A DNA stretch of 64,000 bases from JAJFKB01 sp965230515 (GTDB taxonomy: Bacteria > Pseudomonadota > Gammaproteobacteria > Pseudomonadales > IMCC2047). A program made the position numbers and the translations under genes. The notes under the pieces are model-generated. The model was given only the letters and a program-made list of their open reading frames with translations. It made no database searches and was not told the origin of the DNA. The stretch is from contig OZ246007.1 of assembly GCA_965230515.1 (NCBI GenBank), positions 2,728,001 through 2,792,000 on the forward strand, given 5' to 3'. Each line of letters starts with the position of its first letter. Position 1 is the stretch's first letter. This document shows, in pieces, positions 44,378 through 53,845 of this stretch.

Positions 44378-45205
44378 TTGGCTAAAATAGCAGCAATTCA
44401 GATGGTTAGCGGTAACGAAGTTGAGCAAAATTTGCGTGATGTTGAAAGACTGGTTTCCAAAGCATCCGAAATGGGAGCCCGTATGGTCATACTTCCTGAA
44501 AATTTTGCGCTATTATCCACCTCAAAACTGCGAACAGCAGGGTTGAAAGAGACGACATCTTTTGGCCCAATCAGGAGTTTTGTTTCAGCGTTGGCCAAAC
44601 AGCATGGACTTTGGGTAGTGGCTGGCAGCATACCTGTTGCTGCACGTTCCGATGGCGAGGAGATGGATAGCCGTGTAAGGTCAGCCTGCTTTGTCTATGA
44701 TGCTCAGGGTAATGAACTGGCAAGATACGATAAGATTCATCTGTTTGATGTGGATGTGGATGACAGGTTGGGCAGTTACCGCGAATCTGACAGTATCGAG
44801 CCTGGTGATCAGGTCAAGATTTTGGATACACCCTATGGTCGTCTGGGTCTGAGCATCTGTTACGATCTGCGATTTCCTGAGTTGTATCGCATGCTGCAAA
44901 CGCAGGGCGCAGAAATTATCACAGTACCTTCAGCCTTTACCGCGGTGACAGGTGCGGCGCATTGGGAGGTGTTACTTCGAGCTCGAGCGATTGAAAACCT
45001 CTGTTTTGTAGTTGGCGCAAACCAGGGAGGCAGCCATTCGGAAACGCGCGAGAGCTTTGGTCATAGTATGATAATCGACCCGTGGGGAAAAGTGCTTGCC
45101 ATGAGGGAACGTGGTGCCGGGGTGATCCTGGCCGATATTGACTTAGCCTGTCAACGCCAGGTTCGACAAAAAATGCCGGTGCTTGAACACCGCCGCTTAC
45201 CTTGA
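44378..45205 (+). CDS. Carbon-nitrogen hydrolase (Nit-type omega-amidase)
   Basis: A 275-residue nitrilase-superfamily amidase. The Glu-Lys-Cys triad is visible: Glu41 (ILPENFALL), Lys119 (YDKIHLFDVDV) and Cys161 (SICYDLRFPELYR). Nit1/NitB-type members repair deaminated glutathione. The start is a TTG at 44378; no in-frame ATG gives the conserved IAAIQM N-terminus. Its stop overlaps the convergent yjgA/darP gene by 9 bases. In Pseudomonas, tldD comes next; it is absent here. Confidence 0.9.
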   Translation: MAKIAAIQMVSGNEVEQNLRDVERLVSKASEMGARMVILPENFALLSTSKLRTAGLKETTSFGPIRSFVSALAKQHGLWVVAGSIPVAARSDGEEMDSRVRSACFVYDAQGNELARYDKIHLFDVDVDDRLGSYRESDSIEPGDQVKILDTPYGRLGLSICYDLRFPELYRMLQTQGAEIITVPSAFTAVTGAAHWEVLLRARAIENLCFVVGANQGGSHSETRESFGHSMIIDPWGKVLAMRERGAGVILADIDLACQRQVRQKMPVLEHRRLP

Positions 45206-45733
45206 TGAGTTCAGATCCGAATTTTGTTTTTCAGTGGCCTCTCGAATTAATCGAAACAATTTTCGGTAGCTGCCCAGGTCTTTGCCCTGTCGCTGTTCTT
45301 TGACGGTATTGCGAATCAACTGTCTCAGTGTTTGGACTTCAATCTGTGGGTGCTGGCTGATGAATTCGGTCAGTGCCCCGGTATCTTTTAGCAGACGTTC
45401 TCGCCACCGTTCAATTTGATGAAAATGTTGAGCATGCTCCGCCTGGCTGGCATCGAGTCTGTTTAAGGCTTCGGTAATGTTGTCGACGTCGCTGTTGCGC
45501 ATCAGACGACCGATATATTGCATCTGCCGGCGTCTGGCTTCATTTTTTCGCAGTCGTTTGTATTCATTAATAGCCGCAATCATGTTCTCGTCAAGAGGTA
45601 CTGTGGCGAGCTGTTCATCATTAAGACGTGTCAGTTTTTCACCGAGTTTTTGTAGCGCTTCCATCTCCCGTTTAATCTGACTTTTGCTTTTCTCGTCTGA
45701 TTCAATTTCGGAATGTTCTTCGTGGCTGCTCAT
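45197..45733 (-). CDS. darP: Ribosome-associated protein DarP/YjgA (DUF615)
   Basis: DarP (YjgA) binds late 50S precursors and helps ribosome maturation. The helical, charged protein of about 178 residues shows SKSQIKREMEALQKLGEKL, RRQMQYIGRLMR and a C-terminal YRKLFRLIREATE, all standard for DUF615. The ATG at 45733 with AGAAGG upstream is preferred to one at 45754 that overlaps mgtE and lacks a ribosome site. It follows mgtE by 13 bases and its 3' end overlaps nit. Confidence 0.93.
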   Translation of the reverse strand: MSSHEEHSEIESDEKSKSQIKREMEALQKLGEKLTRLNDEQLATVPLDENMIAAINEYKRLRKNEARRRQMQYIGRLMRNSDVDNITEALNRLDASQAEHAQHFHQIERWRERLLKDTGALTEFISQHPQIEVQTLRQLIRNTVKEQRQGKDLGSYRKLFRLIREATEKQNSDLNSSR

Positions 45734-45746
45734 GAGACCTTCTTGA

Positions 45747-47105
45747 TTAGGCATAAAAAAACGTGGCGAGTCCGAGAAACGCCATAAAACCGATAACATC
45801 GGTGATTGTAGTAAGAAGTACACTACCGGCTATGGCCGGGTCGATGCCCATGCTTTTCAGGACTCTGGGGAGCGATGCTCCGGCAATGGCAGCGGCCACC
45901 AGATTAATGATTACAGCCAGTGCAATGATAATGCCTATGGTGGTGTCGTTGAACCACCAGGTGGCTACCAGGGCGACCACCAGTGCCCAGACAATACCGT
46001 TGATAAAGCCAACGATCACTTCTCGCTGCAACAGCCAGTTTGCATTGGCACCTTGAACATGCCCCAGGGCTATCCCGCGTATCATCAATGTCAGGGTTTG
46101 GCTGCCAGCTACACCGCCCATACTGGCAACGATTGGCATAAGAATGGCAAGCGCGACGACCTTTTCAATTGTTGCCTCGAACAGGCCGATAACGTAGGAC
46201 GCAAGAAAGGCGGTAATCAGGTTGACGAATAACCAGACTGATCGGCGCTTGGTTGATTTAAGGATGGGTGCGAAAGTGTCTTCATCTTCATCCAATCCGG
46301 CCATGCTCATGAACGAGTGTTCCGCCTCTTCACGAATTACATCGACGACATCATCGATGGTGATTCTGCCCAGCAATTTCTGTTCATCATCAACCACAGG
46401 TGCCGATACCAGATCGTGCCGCTCAAATAGCTGTGCGACCTCCATTTCAGGTGTCTCAGCCAGAATTGTAAATACGTCGGTGCTCATGATTTCGCGAACA
46501 GTCGAGCCGGGGTCGCTAACCAGAATCTTGTTTATTGGCAGAATACCAACTACCTGGTCATTACGGTTGACCACCGGCAGATTGTCCGTCATCTCAGGTA
46601 TTTTTGGGTGCAGTCGCAGGTAACGCAACACCACATCGACACTGATATCGGGGCGAACAGTGATGGTGTCGATATTCATCAAGCCACCAGCGGTATCTTC
46701 CGGATAGGAGAGTACCTGCTCCAGACGCTGCCGGTTCTGGCTGTCCATTGAGCGCAACACTTCCTGTATCAGTTGGTCTGGAAGTTGTTGCAGCAGATCC
46801 GCAATATCATCGGTATCCAGCCCGGCGGTAACATCCAATACCTCCTGCGGATCCATTTTGCTGAGAAACTCGACACTGATTTCATCACCGAGATGCGGAA
46901 GAATTTCTCCGCCGGAATCGGTATCGATCAGGCTCCACAGAATATTCCGGACTTTTGGAGGGGAGGACTCGAGCAGGTGAGCAACTTCCACAGCCGGAAG
47001 ACTGTGGTTGAGTATTCTGCGAACCTGAACGAAGGCGCCACTGTTCAGTGCTTCTTTCAGATTGAGCAGTTGCTCTTTGGTTGAGGTGCTGTCTCGATGT
47101 GACAT
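45747..47105 (-). CDS. mgtE: Magnesium transporter MgtE
   Basis: A Mg2+-gated channel of the inner membrane. The protein of about 452 residues from MSHRDSTS has an N-terminal superhelical domain (DTDDIADLLQQLPDQLIQEV), a CBS pair (about 140-260) and five membrane helices ending FMAFLGLATFF. The TM1-2 region (SMGGVAGSQTLTLMIRG) is the family's pore signature. The ATG at 47105 follows AAAGGGA; an upstream ATG at 47192 would add a non-conserved leader. Confidence 0.93.
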   Translation of the reverse strand: MSHRDSTSTKEQLLNLKEALNSGAFVQVRRILNHSLPAVEVAHLLESSPPKVRNILWSLIDTDSGGEILPHLGDEISVEFLSKMDPQEVLDVTAGLDTDDIADLLQQLPDQLIQEVLRSMDSQNRQRLEQVLSYPEDTAGGLMNIDTITVRPDISVDVVLRYLRLHPKIPEMTDNLPVVNRNDQVVGILPINKILVSDPGSTVREIMSTDVFTILAETPEMEVAQLFERHDLVSAPVVDDEQKLLGRITIDDVVDVIREEAEHSFMSMAGLDEDEDTFAPILKSTKRRSVWLFVNLITAFLASYVIGLFEATIEKVVALAILMPIVASMGGVAGSQTLTLMIRGIALGHVQGANANWLLQREVIVGFINGIVWALVVALVATWWFNDTTIGIIIALAVIINLVAAAIAGASLPRVLKSMGIDPAIAGSVLLTTITDVIGFMAFLGLATFFYA

Positions 47106-47361
47106 GCTGTCCCTTTCAATCCGAATGCGATAATAATTGGTTGCTGATTGCCCCGCGTAATTGTATAGGTGGGACTGGGCTGGCTCAACCACTATTACGG
47201 AGAACCTTTCGGCTGATGGAAGTTGTCAGGCTCAGCCAAGATTTGAAAAAATAAATCAGTTTGTGGTGGGAATGCTTGATGCCGGTTTAATTGGTTTCAA
47301 TTATGAATTTCTTTTTATTCCCCTGACGGTTTGTTGAGCAACGGCCGGACAAACCCGGCTG

Positions 47362-47631
47362 TTATTCCTGCTCCCCGAAACGGTCATTAACAAGTGCTGT
47401 AATGGAGCGGTAAGCTTCCTCTTCGTCACTTCCATCCACTTCCAGGATTAGTTCACTTCCGCATCCTGCAGCCAGCATCATGACTGACATAATACTTTTC
47501 GCATCCACCATTTTGTCGCTGTTACCCAGTTTGATCTGGCTGGACCAGGCCGAGGCTTCACTGACCAACTTTCCGGCAGCACGTGCATGCAGCCCAAGTT
47601 TATTAATAATTGTGATTTGTTCTTTTATCAT
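47362..47631 (-). CDS. ptsO: Nitrogen-PTS phosphocarrier NPr (HPr family)
   Basis: NPr carries phosphate from EI-Ntr to EIIA-Ntr in the nitrogen PTS. The 89-residue protein has the phospho-acceptor His15 in NKLGLHARAAGKLV and Ser46 in KSIMSVMML. It lies 17 bases after rapZ in the ptsN-rapZ-npr order shared with E. coli and Pseudomonas. The EI-Ntr gene (ptsP) is not in the window. Confidence 0.95.
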   Translation of the reverse strand: MIKEQITIINKLGLHARAAGKLVSEASAWSSQIKLGNSDKMVDAKSIMSVMMLAAGCGSELILEVDGSDEEEAYRSITALVNDRFGEQE

Positions 47632-47648
47632 TGGAAGTTACTCGTTAG

Positions 47649-48506
47649 CTAATCCAGTTCTCGATGCCTGACCTGAACATTTGATGAGGGTTCGCTGAAC
47701 TGCTTGGCCAGTCTTTCCGCCAGATAAACTGATCGGTGTTGTCCTCCTGTGCAACCGATGGCGACAGTCATATAGCTGCGATTGTTCTCGTGAAAACGTG
47801 GTAGCCATTTTTCAAGATAGTGGCAAATATCCGAGTACATCTCTTCTACGATGGGGTGGTGTCGAAAAAAATCGACCACTTTAGGGTGCTGGCCTGTGTG
47901 TTCACGCAACGCCGTATCCCAGTGCGGATTGGGCAGGCATCTTACATCAAAGACCAGATCGGCATCGGCTGGTACGCCACGTTTAAATCCAAAGGATTCA
48001 AAAAGCAATGCCATATTAGTGGATGACTGTTCCGCTATTTGTTGTTTTACAATATCGCGAAGTTGATGCAAGTTGAGATTGGTGGTGTCGATCTTTAGGT
48101 CAGCCAGCGTGGCGATTGGATCCAGCAGGTCGCTTTCCATGCTCATCGCCTCCTCCAGCGAGGTGGAGGCATCGCTAAGCGGGTGTTTTCGTCTTGTTGC
48201 GCTGAATCGGGTGAGAATGGTTTGATCATCCGCATCCAGATAGACAATGCTGTAATCAATGCGTTGTCGGTCGATACTTTTAACAATCGAAGGAAAGCGC
48301 TTTAGATTGGCCGGAAGATTTCTGGCGTCAACGCTGACCGCCACCTCGTTTCGGCCGCTTTCCTGGTGATGTTCCATTTCGGTGATTAACGCAGGAAGCA
48401 ATCCTCCGGGAATGTTATCAATGCAGTAGTAACCCAGGTCTTCCAGTACATGCAGTGCTGTACTTTTGCCGGATCCTGAGCGACCGCTGATAATAACAAG
48501 TTTCAT
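47649..48506 (-). CDS. rapZ: RNase adapter / nucleotide-binding protein RapZ
   Basis: RapZ binds RNA and, in E. coli, presents the GlmZ sRNA to RNase E to control glucosamine-6-phosphate synthase. The 285-residue protein has a Walker A motif (GRSGSGKST, residues 8-16) and the C-terminal RapZ domain with VAIGCTGGQHRSVYLAERLA. Whether GlmZ-type sRNAs exist here cannot be seen. It sits between ptsN and ptsO as usual. Confidence 0.96.
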   Translation of the reverse strand: MKLVIISGRSGSGKSTALHVLEDLGYYCIDNIPGGLLPALITEMEHHQESGRNEVAVSVDARNLPANLKRFPSIVKSIDRQRIDYSIVYLDADDQTILTRFSATRRKHPLSDASTSLEEAMSMESDLLDPIATLADLKIDTTNLNLHQLRDIVKQQIAEQSSTNMALLFESFGFKRGVPADADLVFDVRCLPNPHWDTALREHTGQHPKVVDFFRHHPIVEEMYSDICHYLEKWLPRFHENNRSYMTVAIGCTGGQHRSVYLAERLAKQFSEPSSNVQVRHRELD

Positions 48507-48524
48507 GACCGCGCCTGTTTTCTG

Positions 48525-48977
48525 TTAAGGGGTAATGGTGGCAGCGACATAGAGATCATCATCGCTGTGGGCGCTTCGTAGCGAGGCCCTGTAATCCTGG
48601 TTACCACATCGTTCGGCAATAGCTTTGAGCGCTTGGAGGTGCTCATCAACGGCTTCCTGGGGTACCAGGAGCACGAACACCAGATCGACCGGCTGGCCGT
48701 CTATTGAGTCAAAGTCGATTGGCTGTTTAAGCTGCATTAGCATGCCGATTATATGGTGGCAGTTCTCTAGCCGGCAGTGAGGTAAGGCAATTCCCTCTCC
48801 AAGCCCTGTACTTCCTAGACGTTCACGCTCCAACAGCGCATCATAGGTGGCTTCAGAGTCTATGTCTGGATATGCACTGGTGATACGCCGGGAGATGGTT
48901 TCGAAAAGCCTTTTTTTGCTTCCCCCGTCTACACCGGCGAAGGTGCACTCGGGGGAAATAAACTGATTTAGTTGCAT
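48525..48977 (-). CDS. ptsN: Nitrogen regulatory EIIA-Ntr
   Basis: EIIA-Ntr is the terminal phospho-acceptor of the nitrogen PTS and regulates K+ transport and other targets. The 150-residue protein has the active His67 in GIALPHCRL and the family fold (LGSTGLGEGIALPHC, VDLVFVLLVP). It lies 20 bases after hpf and 18 bases before rapZ. Confidence 0.95.
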   Translation of the reverse strand: MQLNQFISPECTFAGVDGGSKKRLFETISRRITSAYPDIDSEATYDALLERERLGSTGLGEGIALPHCRLENCHHIIGMLMQLKQPIDFDSIDGQPVDLVFVLLVPQEAVDEHLQALKAIAERCGNQDYRASLRSAHSDDDLYVAATITP

Positions 48978-48997
48978 AGATTAAAACTACTTGCCCG

Positions 48998-49306
48998 TTA
49001 TCTGGAGTTATTGCCCTGCATACGTGCAAGGTTTTTTTCTTTATGTTTTATAAGCTGACGATCGAGTTTGTCGGTTAACAGATCGATCGCGGCGTACATG
49101 TCGTCATGGGCCGCGTTGGCCACAACGTCGGCACCGGCGATATGTATCGTGGCATCTGCCATTTGCCGTTGTTTTTCGATACTGAGCACCACATTGATGC
49201 TGGTGATATGGTCAAAGTGTCGTTCCAGTTTTTCAAGTTTGTTATTTACAAAGTCACGTAACGAGGTGGTTAGATCGATATGGTGTCCACTGATTGTTAC
49301 TTGCAT
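48998..49306 (-). CDS. hpf: Ribosome hibernation-promoting factor, short form
   Basis: Short HPF binds the 30S decoding centre and promotes 100S dimers with RMF in stationary phase. The 102-residue protein has the beta-alpha-beta-beta-beta-alpha pattern with MQVTISGHHIDLTTSLRDFV and the basic second helix LLTDKLDRQLIKHKEK. A terminator lies between rpoN and this gene, so expression probably needs a promoter in 49307-49375 or read-through. Confidence 0.95.
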   Translation of the reverse strand: MQVTISGHHIDLTTSLRDFVNNKLEKLERHFDHITSINVVLSIEKQRQMADATIHIAGADVVANAAHDDMYAAIDLLTDKLDRQLIKHKEKNLARMQGNNSR

Positions 49307-49375
49307 ACATCGCTCCTTACTATTTCAAGGTCAGGTTCTTGGTGTTGCTCTTGGTTAATACGCTGATTTAGCGTT

Positions 49376-49422
49376 AAAAATCCGGCTTGCTGGAAATCAT
49401 AGACTCGATTCAGTCAAGCCGG
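49376..49422 (-). terminator. Rho-independent terminator after rpoN
   Basis: On the minus strand CCGGCTTG pairs with CAAGCCGG (8 bp) around a 25-base loop that can extend the stem through GAATC/GATTTC, followed by ATTTTT. It lies about 85 bases after the rpoN stop and about 70 bases before the hpf start. The long loop makes it weaker than the mreB terminator. Confidence 0.7.
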
Positions 49423-49507
49423 GTTAGTCATATATACCTCTAACTGTATTGCTGTGATTGAATGTCAAAACGGGGGCTTGCCTTCGGCAGAGGCAGTCCA
49501 ATACTCC

Positions 49508-51043
49508 TTAAACTAATTTTTTTCGCTCATTTGACGGCGGTATCATTAATGATTCGCGATATTTAGCAATGGTTCGTCTGGCAACTTTAATTCCCTGTTC
49601 GGCCAGAATGTTGGCAATTTTACTGTCGCTCAGGGGTTTACGAGGTGTTTCAGCGGCAATCAGTTTCTTAATGATGGCACGAATTGCTGTTGAAGAACAA
49701 CCCATTCCACTATCAGTGTCAACGTGACTTGAGAAGAAATACTTTAGCTCAAAAACTCCGGCCGGGGTATGGATGTATTTTTGTGTGGTGACACGGGATA
49801 TGGTCGATTCATGCATATCCACTGCTTCTGCAATATCGTGCAGAACCAGGGGTTTCATGGCTTCTTCGCCGTAGTCCAGAAAACCCTGCTGCACGTCGAC
49901 AATTTTGGTTGCAACTCGCAACAGTGTATCGTTGCGGCTTTGCAGGCTTTTTAAAAACCAGCGTGCTTCCTGAAGGTGATTGCGCAGGTAGGTGTTGTCA
50001 TTGCTGTTGTCGGCCCGGCGTACCAGAGATGCATAGGTGGCATTTATTCTCACCTTGGGTATGGTTTCCGGGTTAAGTTCTACCTGCCAACGATCATTTA
50101 CTTTTCGTGCCACCACATCCGGGATAATGTACTCCGGGTCGGTGCTGCTGATCACATCACCAGGCTTGGGGTTTAAGGTTTGAATCAGCTCAATAACCTG
50201 TTGAAGTTCCTTTTCTTTGATTTTTGCGCGCCTCATGAGTTGGCTAAAATCTCGGCTTCCAAGTAGCAAAAGGTGATCTGCAACAATGAGTTTTGCTTTC
50301 TCGAGTCCAGGAGTATCTTTGGGTAGCTGGTTGAGTTGGATGCCTAGGCATTCACCAAGGTCGCGTGCACAGACACCGATTGGATCAAAGTGTTGCAATC
50401 GGTGTAACACTGCTTCTACCTCGTCCAGCTCTATGACGTGATCTTCCGGGTCGTTATTGCCGCCTGCTTCAGAATTAACGCTTTCCATAATGCTATCCAG
50501 CGGCTGGTTCAGGTAACCGTCATTCTCGACACTGTCAATGAGTGTGATCGCAATTAAACGGTCGGTATCAGACATGGGTGTCAAATTCAGTTGCCAGTGG
50601 AGATGATCCTGAATTGATTCTGTTATTGAGGAGTTTGTTTCGAAGTTCGATAATCCCTGGTCTGGAGCGGACAGATTTGTGTTGGGCATGCTCTGATAGA
50701 CATCTTCCCAGGCACTATCGACAGCCAGCTCGTTTGGAATATTCTCCGACCAGTCTCCCTCTTTATCGCCTTCGTAGGTATCTGTTCCGTTCTGGCCGGC
50801 AGGTTCATTGAGATCTGCCTTCTCAGCTGCGCCCGCTTCGGTTGATTTATCTTCTGACTGACGCGATTCTTCCGCCTGTTGTTCGGACTGTTCCAATACT
50901 TCCAGCATTGGATTGGATTCAATGGTTTCCTGAATTTCCTGTTGTAGGTCTAGAGTGGACAACTGCAGCAGTCGAATAGCTTGCTGCAACTGGGGGGTCA
51001 TAGTCAGTGACTGGCCAATTTTGAGCTGTAGGGAGGGCTTCAT
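49508..51043 (-). CDS. rpoN: RNA polymerase sigma-54
   Basis: Sigma-54 directs enhancer-dependent transcription. The 511-residue protein has the Gln/Leu-rich activator-interacting region I ([19 protein letters not shown]), an acidic region II (about 50-130), the core-binding domain, a helix-turn-helix ([24 protein letters not shown] segment) and the RpoN box [10 protein letters not shown] near the C-terminus. It follows lptB with 298 bases between, enough for its own promoter. Confidence 0.97.
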   Translation of the reverse strand: MKPSLQLKIGQSLTMTPQLQQAIRLLQLSTLDLQQEIQETIESNPMLEVLEQSEQQAEESRQSEDKSTEAGAAEKADLNEPAGQNGTDTYEGDKEGDWSENIPNELAVDSAWEDVYQSMPNTNLSAPDQGLSNFETNSSITESIQDHLHWQLNLTPMSDTDRLIAITLIDSVENDGYLNQPLDSIMESVNSEAGGNNDPEDHVIELDEVEAVLHRLQHFDPIGVCARDLGECLGIQLNQLPKDTPGLEKAKLIVADHLLLLGSRDFSQLMRRAKIKEKELQQVIELIQTLNPKPGDVISSTDPEYIIPDVVARKVNDRWQVELNPETIPKVRINATYASLVRRADNSNDNTYLRNHLQEARWFLKSLQSRNDTLLRVATKIVDVQQGFLDYGEEAMKPLVLHDIAEAVDMHESTISRVTTQKYIHTPAGVFELKYFFSSHVDTDSGMGCSSTAIRAIIKKLIAAETPRKPLSDSKIANILAEQGIKVARRTIAKYRESLMIPPSNERKKLV

Positions 51044-51341
51044 AAACTTTTATTACTACTCCTGGATACGCGCTAACTTCAACCGTCTGGTTCCAAGTAC
51101 AGATAGTGTCCACCGCAAAAGGGGTGAAGCTTCATTTCTGGCTTTAGTTGGGTGCCCAATAAACTCCGTTCATGACTTATGGTTTTCAGTGTGTTTGATG
51201 ATCTCTATGTCTAATAGTAGCGCAAATTTGAGGTGGGTGGCAGAATTGGAATGAAATTTGCCGGTTTTTTTTTGTATTGTAATTATTGCTGGCGTATCGA
51301 ACCCTTAACAGGGCAACCTGTGGCTGCAATATGCGGTTTCA
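51044..51341. other. Intergenic region between lptB and rpoN
   Basis: About 300 bases with no gene I can support. It should carry the rpoN promoter. A run of T residues near 51265 and small imperfect repeats near 51300-51315 are visible, but no convincing terminator or promoter was placed. Confidence 0.4.
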
Positions 51342-52067
51342 CTACAGACTGAATTGCTCACCTAAATAAACATCCCGAACGCGTTGGTTGGCCATAATGG
51401 TTTGCGCATCTCCTTCTGCGATAATATGGCCCTCACTTACGATATATGCTTTCTCACAGATATCCAGAGTCTCGCGCACGTTGTGGTCGGTAATGAGAAT
51501 ACCGATCCCTCTATTTTTCAGATGCCGAATGATTTGTTTGATGTCATTGACTGAGATTGGATCAACACCGGCGAAGGGTTCGTCGAGCAGTATGTAGGAG
51601 GGTTCTGTCGCCAATGCCCTGGCAATTTCAACTCTGCGACGTTCACCGCCGGATAAGCTGATTCCCAGGCTATCACTGATGTGTGTAACGTGGAACTCAC
51701 GCATTAACTGCTGTAACTTCTCTTTGCGCTGTTTGCGGGAAAGGTCTTTGCGGGTCTCCAGGATTGCCAAAATATTATCTTTCACGCTTAGTTTTCTAAA
51801 GATAGATGATTCCTGTGGCAGGTAACCGATCCCTTTTCGCGCCCGGCCGTGCATTGGCAGGTGTGTGATCTCCTGGTCATCGATATAAATCTTGCCGCAA
51901 TCGCCTTTGATTAAACCAACAATCATATAAAAACAGGTGGTTTTTCCGGCACCGTTAGGTCCGAGCAATCCGACTATCTGTCCCTCTTTGATTGAGAGCG
52001 AGACGTCTTCGACAACGGCTCTTTCCTTAAAGCTCTTGGCTAAGTTGCGGGCAGATAATTCACTCAT
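51342..52067 (-). CDS. lptB: LPS transport ATPase LptB
   Basis: LptB is the ATPase of the LptB2FG extractor that powers LPS transport. The 241-residue ABC protein has Walker [10 protein letters not shown] (36-44), signature [15 protein letters not shown], Walker [13 protein letters not shown] and the switch His in [10 protein letters not shown]. It overlaps the end of lptA by 8 bases. Confidence 0.97.
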   Translation of the reverse strand: MSELSARNLAKSFKERAVVEDVSLSIKEGQIVGLLGPNGAGKTTCFYMIVGLIKGDCGKIYIDDQEITHLPMHGRARKGIGYLPQESSIFRKLSVKDNILAILETRKDLSRKQRKEKLQQLMREFHVTHISDSLGISLSGGERRRVEIARALATEPSYILLDEPFAGVDPISVNDIKQIIRHLKNRGIGILITDHNVRETLDICEKAYIVSEGHIIAEGDAQTIMANQRVRDVYLGEQFSL

Positions 52068-52671
52068 TCGCAGAAGCGTCCCCCGAGTCAGCTTTCCCTT
52101 TACCCTTGTTCGGCTGAATGACCATTTCCACGCGTGATTTTCCGGATGGGCTGGGTGTTTCTTTATTGCTGCTGGGGTTGCTGGTGCTGTACGCGTTTAC
52201 AACGCGAAGTTTCATGTTGTAATCGATTCGCTCACCGGTAAAGGTATTTTGCTCCTGTTCCAGTTTTGCATTCTTTCTCAATTCGATGCGCTGGTCGTTT
52301 AAAAAGTAATTGATGGTATTGCCATAGGCATGCATCATTGCCTCGTCCGGTTTGTTTTGTTGTTGATAATGAGCGGGTGTACCGGTGGCGATGACCTTTG
52401 AAATACCATCATTGTCATTATAGATAGTGACCACCTCAGCCTTGAGGTTAATGCTGCCCTGGTCGATGTTGACATGTCCACGGTAAATTGAGATGCCTCT
52501 GGCATCATCGATTTCTGCGGTGTCCGATTTTATATGGATGGGCTGATCCTTGTCGTTTGGCAGCGCATGGCCTGATCGGTAAGGTCCGGTCAGCAGGACA
52601 AGTCCGGCAACGATTAGCAGGCCAACCTTGCACGGGGAAAAGCACAGTGTATGGTTCAAAAATCTACTCAT
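52060..52671 (-). CDS. lptA: LPS periplasmic bridge protein LptA
   Basis: LptA polymerises into the periplasmic bridge carrying LPS from LptC to LptD. The protein has about 203 residues, with a signal peptide (about 1-36, cut near GHALPNDKD) and the OstA-like beta-jellyroll with [21 protein letters not shown] and [12 protein letters not shown]. The last 35 residues are polar and basic. The ATG at 52671 is preferred: it overlaps the lptC stop by 8 bases in typical coupled fashion. Confidence 0.93.
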   Translation of the reverse strand: MSRFLNHTLCFSPCKVGLLIVAGLVLLTGPYRSGHALPNDKDQPIHIKSDTAEIDDARGISIYRGHVNIDQGSINLKAEVVTIYNDNDGISKVIATGTPAHYQQQNKPDEAMMHAYGNTINYFLNDQRIELRKNAKLEQEQNTFTGERIDYNMKLRVVNAYSTSNPSSNKETPSPSGKSRVEMVIQPNKGKGKADSGDASANE

Positions 52672-53236
52672 TATTCTTATTGGGTTCATGCAAAACTCTT
52701 ACGTTTGATAACAGTTCCATCCTGTTTTCATTAATGTAGGCTTTCATGCCGGTTGCTTCAACCTTTCCTCTTTTGCCCTGAATCTCGACATCCTGCTTCG
52801 TTTCCGCCATATCTTTGGTTGGGATAATGGTCAGCGTACGCGTGTTCATCTGCAAAGGATCCTTTGGCGTATCCCTTAGTATAACGACATTATCCCAAAG
52901 TTTAATGTTTTCGTTGCCCGAGGATGCTCGTCCCTGGTTGGCGCTAATATACCAAGGTGTACCATCATCATGGAAGAGGGTGACGTCAGGAGATTCTACC
53001 AGGGTGTAGTCGCCGATTGGAAAGTGCTCCAGTAGTTTTGCGTTAAACCGGTACCGTGGTTGTCCTGATGTGTCGAATTCAATACTGGTAGTATTGCTTA
53101 GATAAAAATCTGGCTCTGCGCTTTGTGCGGGCTTTTTCGCTGAAGGGGGTGGTGTGGTCTGTTGCTGGTACTGAAAGCTGATGGCGATCAGTAGCGTAAT
53201 AACGCTGAGTACCGTGATAAAGGTTAAGCGTGACAA
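52664..53236 (-). CDS. lptC: LPS export protein LptC
   Basis: LptC takes LPS from LptB2FG and passes it to LptA. The 190-residue protein has one N-terminal membrane helix (about 5-23) and a periplasmic OstA-like fold (YRFNAKLLEHFPIGDYTLVE, then the late VEATGMKAYINENRMELLS). It lies 28 bases after kdsC and overlaps lptA. Confidence 0.93.
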   Translation of the reverse strand: MSRLTFITVLSVITLLIAISFQYQQQTTPPPSAKKPAQSAEPDFYLSNTTSIEFDTSGQPRYRFNAKLLEHFPIGDYTLVESPDVTLFHDDGTPWYISANQGRASSGNENIKLWDNVVILRDTPKDPLQMNTRTLTIIPTKDMAETKQDVEIQGKRGKVEATGMKAYINENRMELLSNVRVLHEPNKNNE

Positions 53237-53264
53237 AACTGGTTCTCTTTCTTCAGGTCAGTAT

Positions 53265-53801
53265 TTATGATAGATACCCATTTAGCTGATTTTGCAAAGT
53301 GTCCTGCGCGTTCATAATGAAGTCGCAGGCCTCTCGTACTGCACCTTCGCCTCCTCGGGCAGTGGTGATCCAGTCTGCGTGCTGAGCGACGAATGGGTAT
53401 GCGTTAGCGACAGTTATACCCAAACCCACGGTCTGCATGACCGGTAGATCAGGCAGGTCATCCCCCAGGTGCGCTATTTCAGTATAATCGACCGAAAACC
53501 CGGCCATCAGTTCCTCGAGAGCTGTGAGCTTGTCCTCTCTTCCCTGCCATACGTGCACTATCCCCAGATCCGCAGTGCGTCGGCTTAATGCGGCCGACTT
53601 TCTGCCGGTAATGATCGCCACCTCCACGCCGGTTGCACGCAGCAGTTTGATGCCCAGTCCGTCAAGAATGTTAAACGTCTTAAAAATCTCTCCCTGTTCG
53701 GAGAAAAACAGGCGACCGTCAGTCATAACACCGTCAACATCGAGTGTCAGCAATTTAATGTGTTGTGCTTTCTGCTTTGCCAGCGCCAGATCTTTCTGCA
53801 T
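53265..53801 (-). CDS. kdsC: Kdo-8-phosphate phosphatase KdsC
   Basis: KdsC removes phosphate from Kdo-8-P in the Kdo branch of LPS synthesis. The HAD-superfamily protein of about 178 residues shows LTLDVDGVMTDGRLFF (nucleophile Asp), IITGRKS and the GDDLPDLPVMQ metal motif, with no cap domain. The ATG at 53801 is chosen; a GTG three codons upstream (53810) is an alternative. Confidence 0.94.
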   Translation of the reverse strand: MQKDLALAKQKAQHIKLLTLDVDGVMTDGRLFFSEQGEIFKTFNILDGLGIKLLRATGVEVAIITGRKSAALSRRTADLGIVHVWQGREDKLTALEELMAGFSVDYTEIAHLGDDLPDLPVMQTVGLGITVANAYPFVAQHADWITTARGGEGAVREACDFIMNAQDTLQNQLNGYLS

Positions 53802-53845
53802 AATTTCCACTCATATACAAAACGGATGATTCCCGTTAAAAGGCC

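Noticed and set aside
47328..47355. GGTTTGT/ACAAACC inverted repeat between mgtE and ptsO as a terminator
   Set aside because: Seven-base stem with a 14-base loop and no T-run on the minus strand, where the adjacent genes are read.
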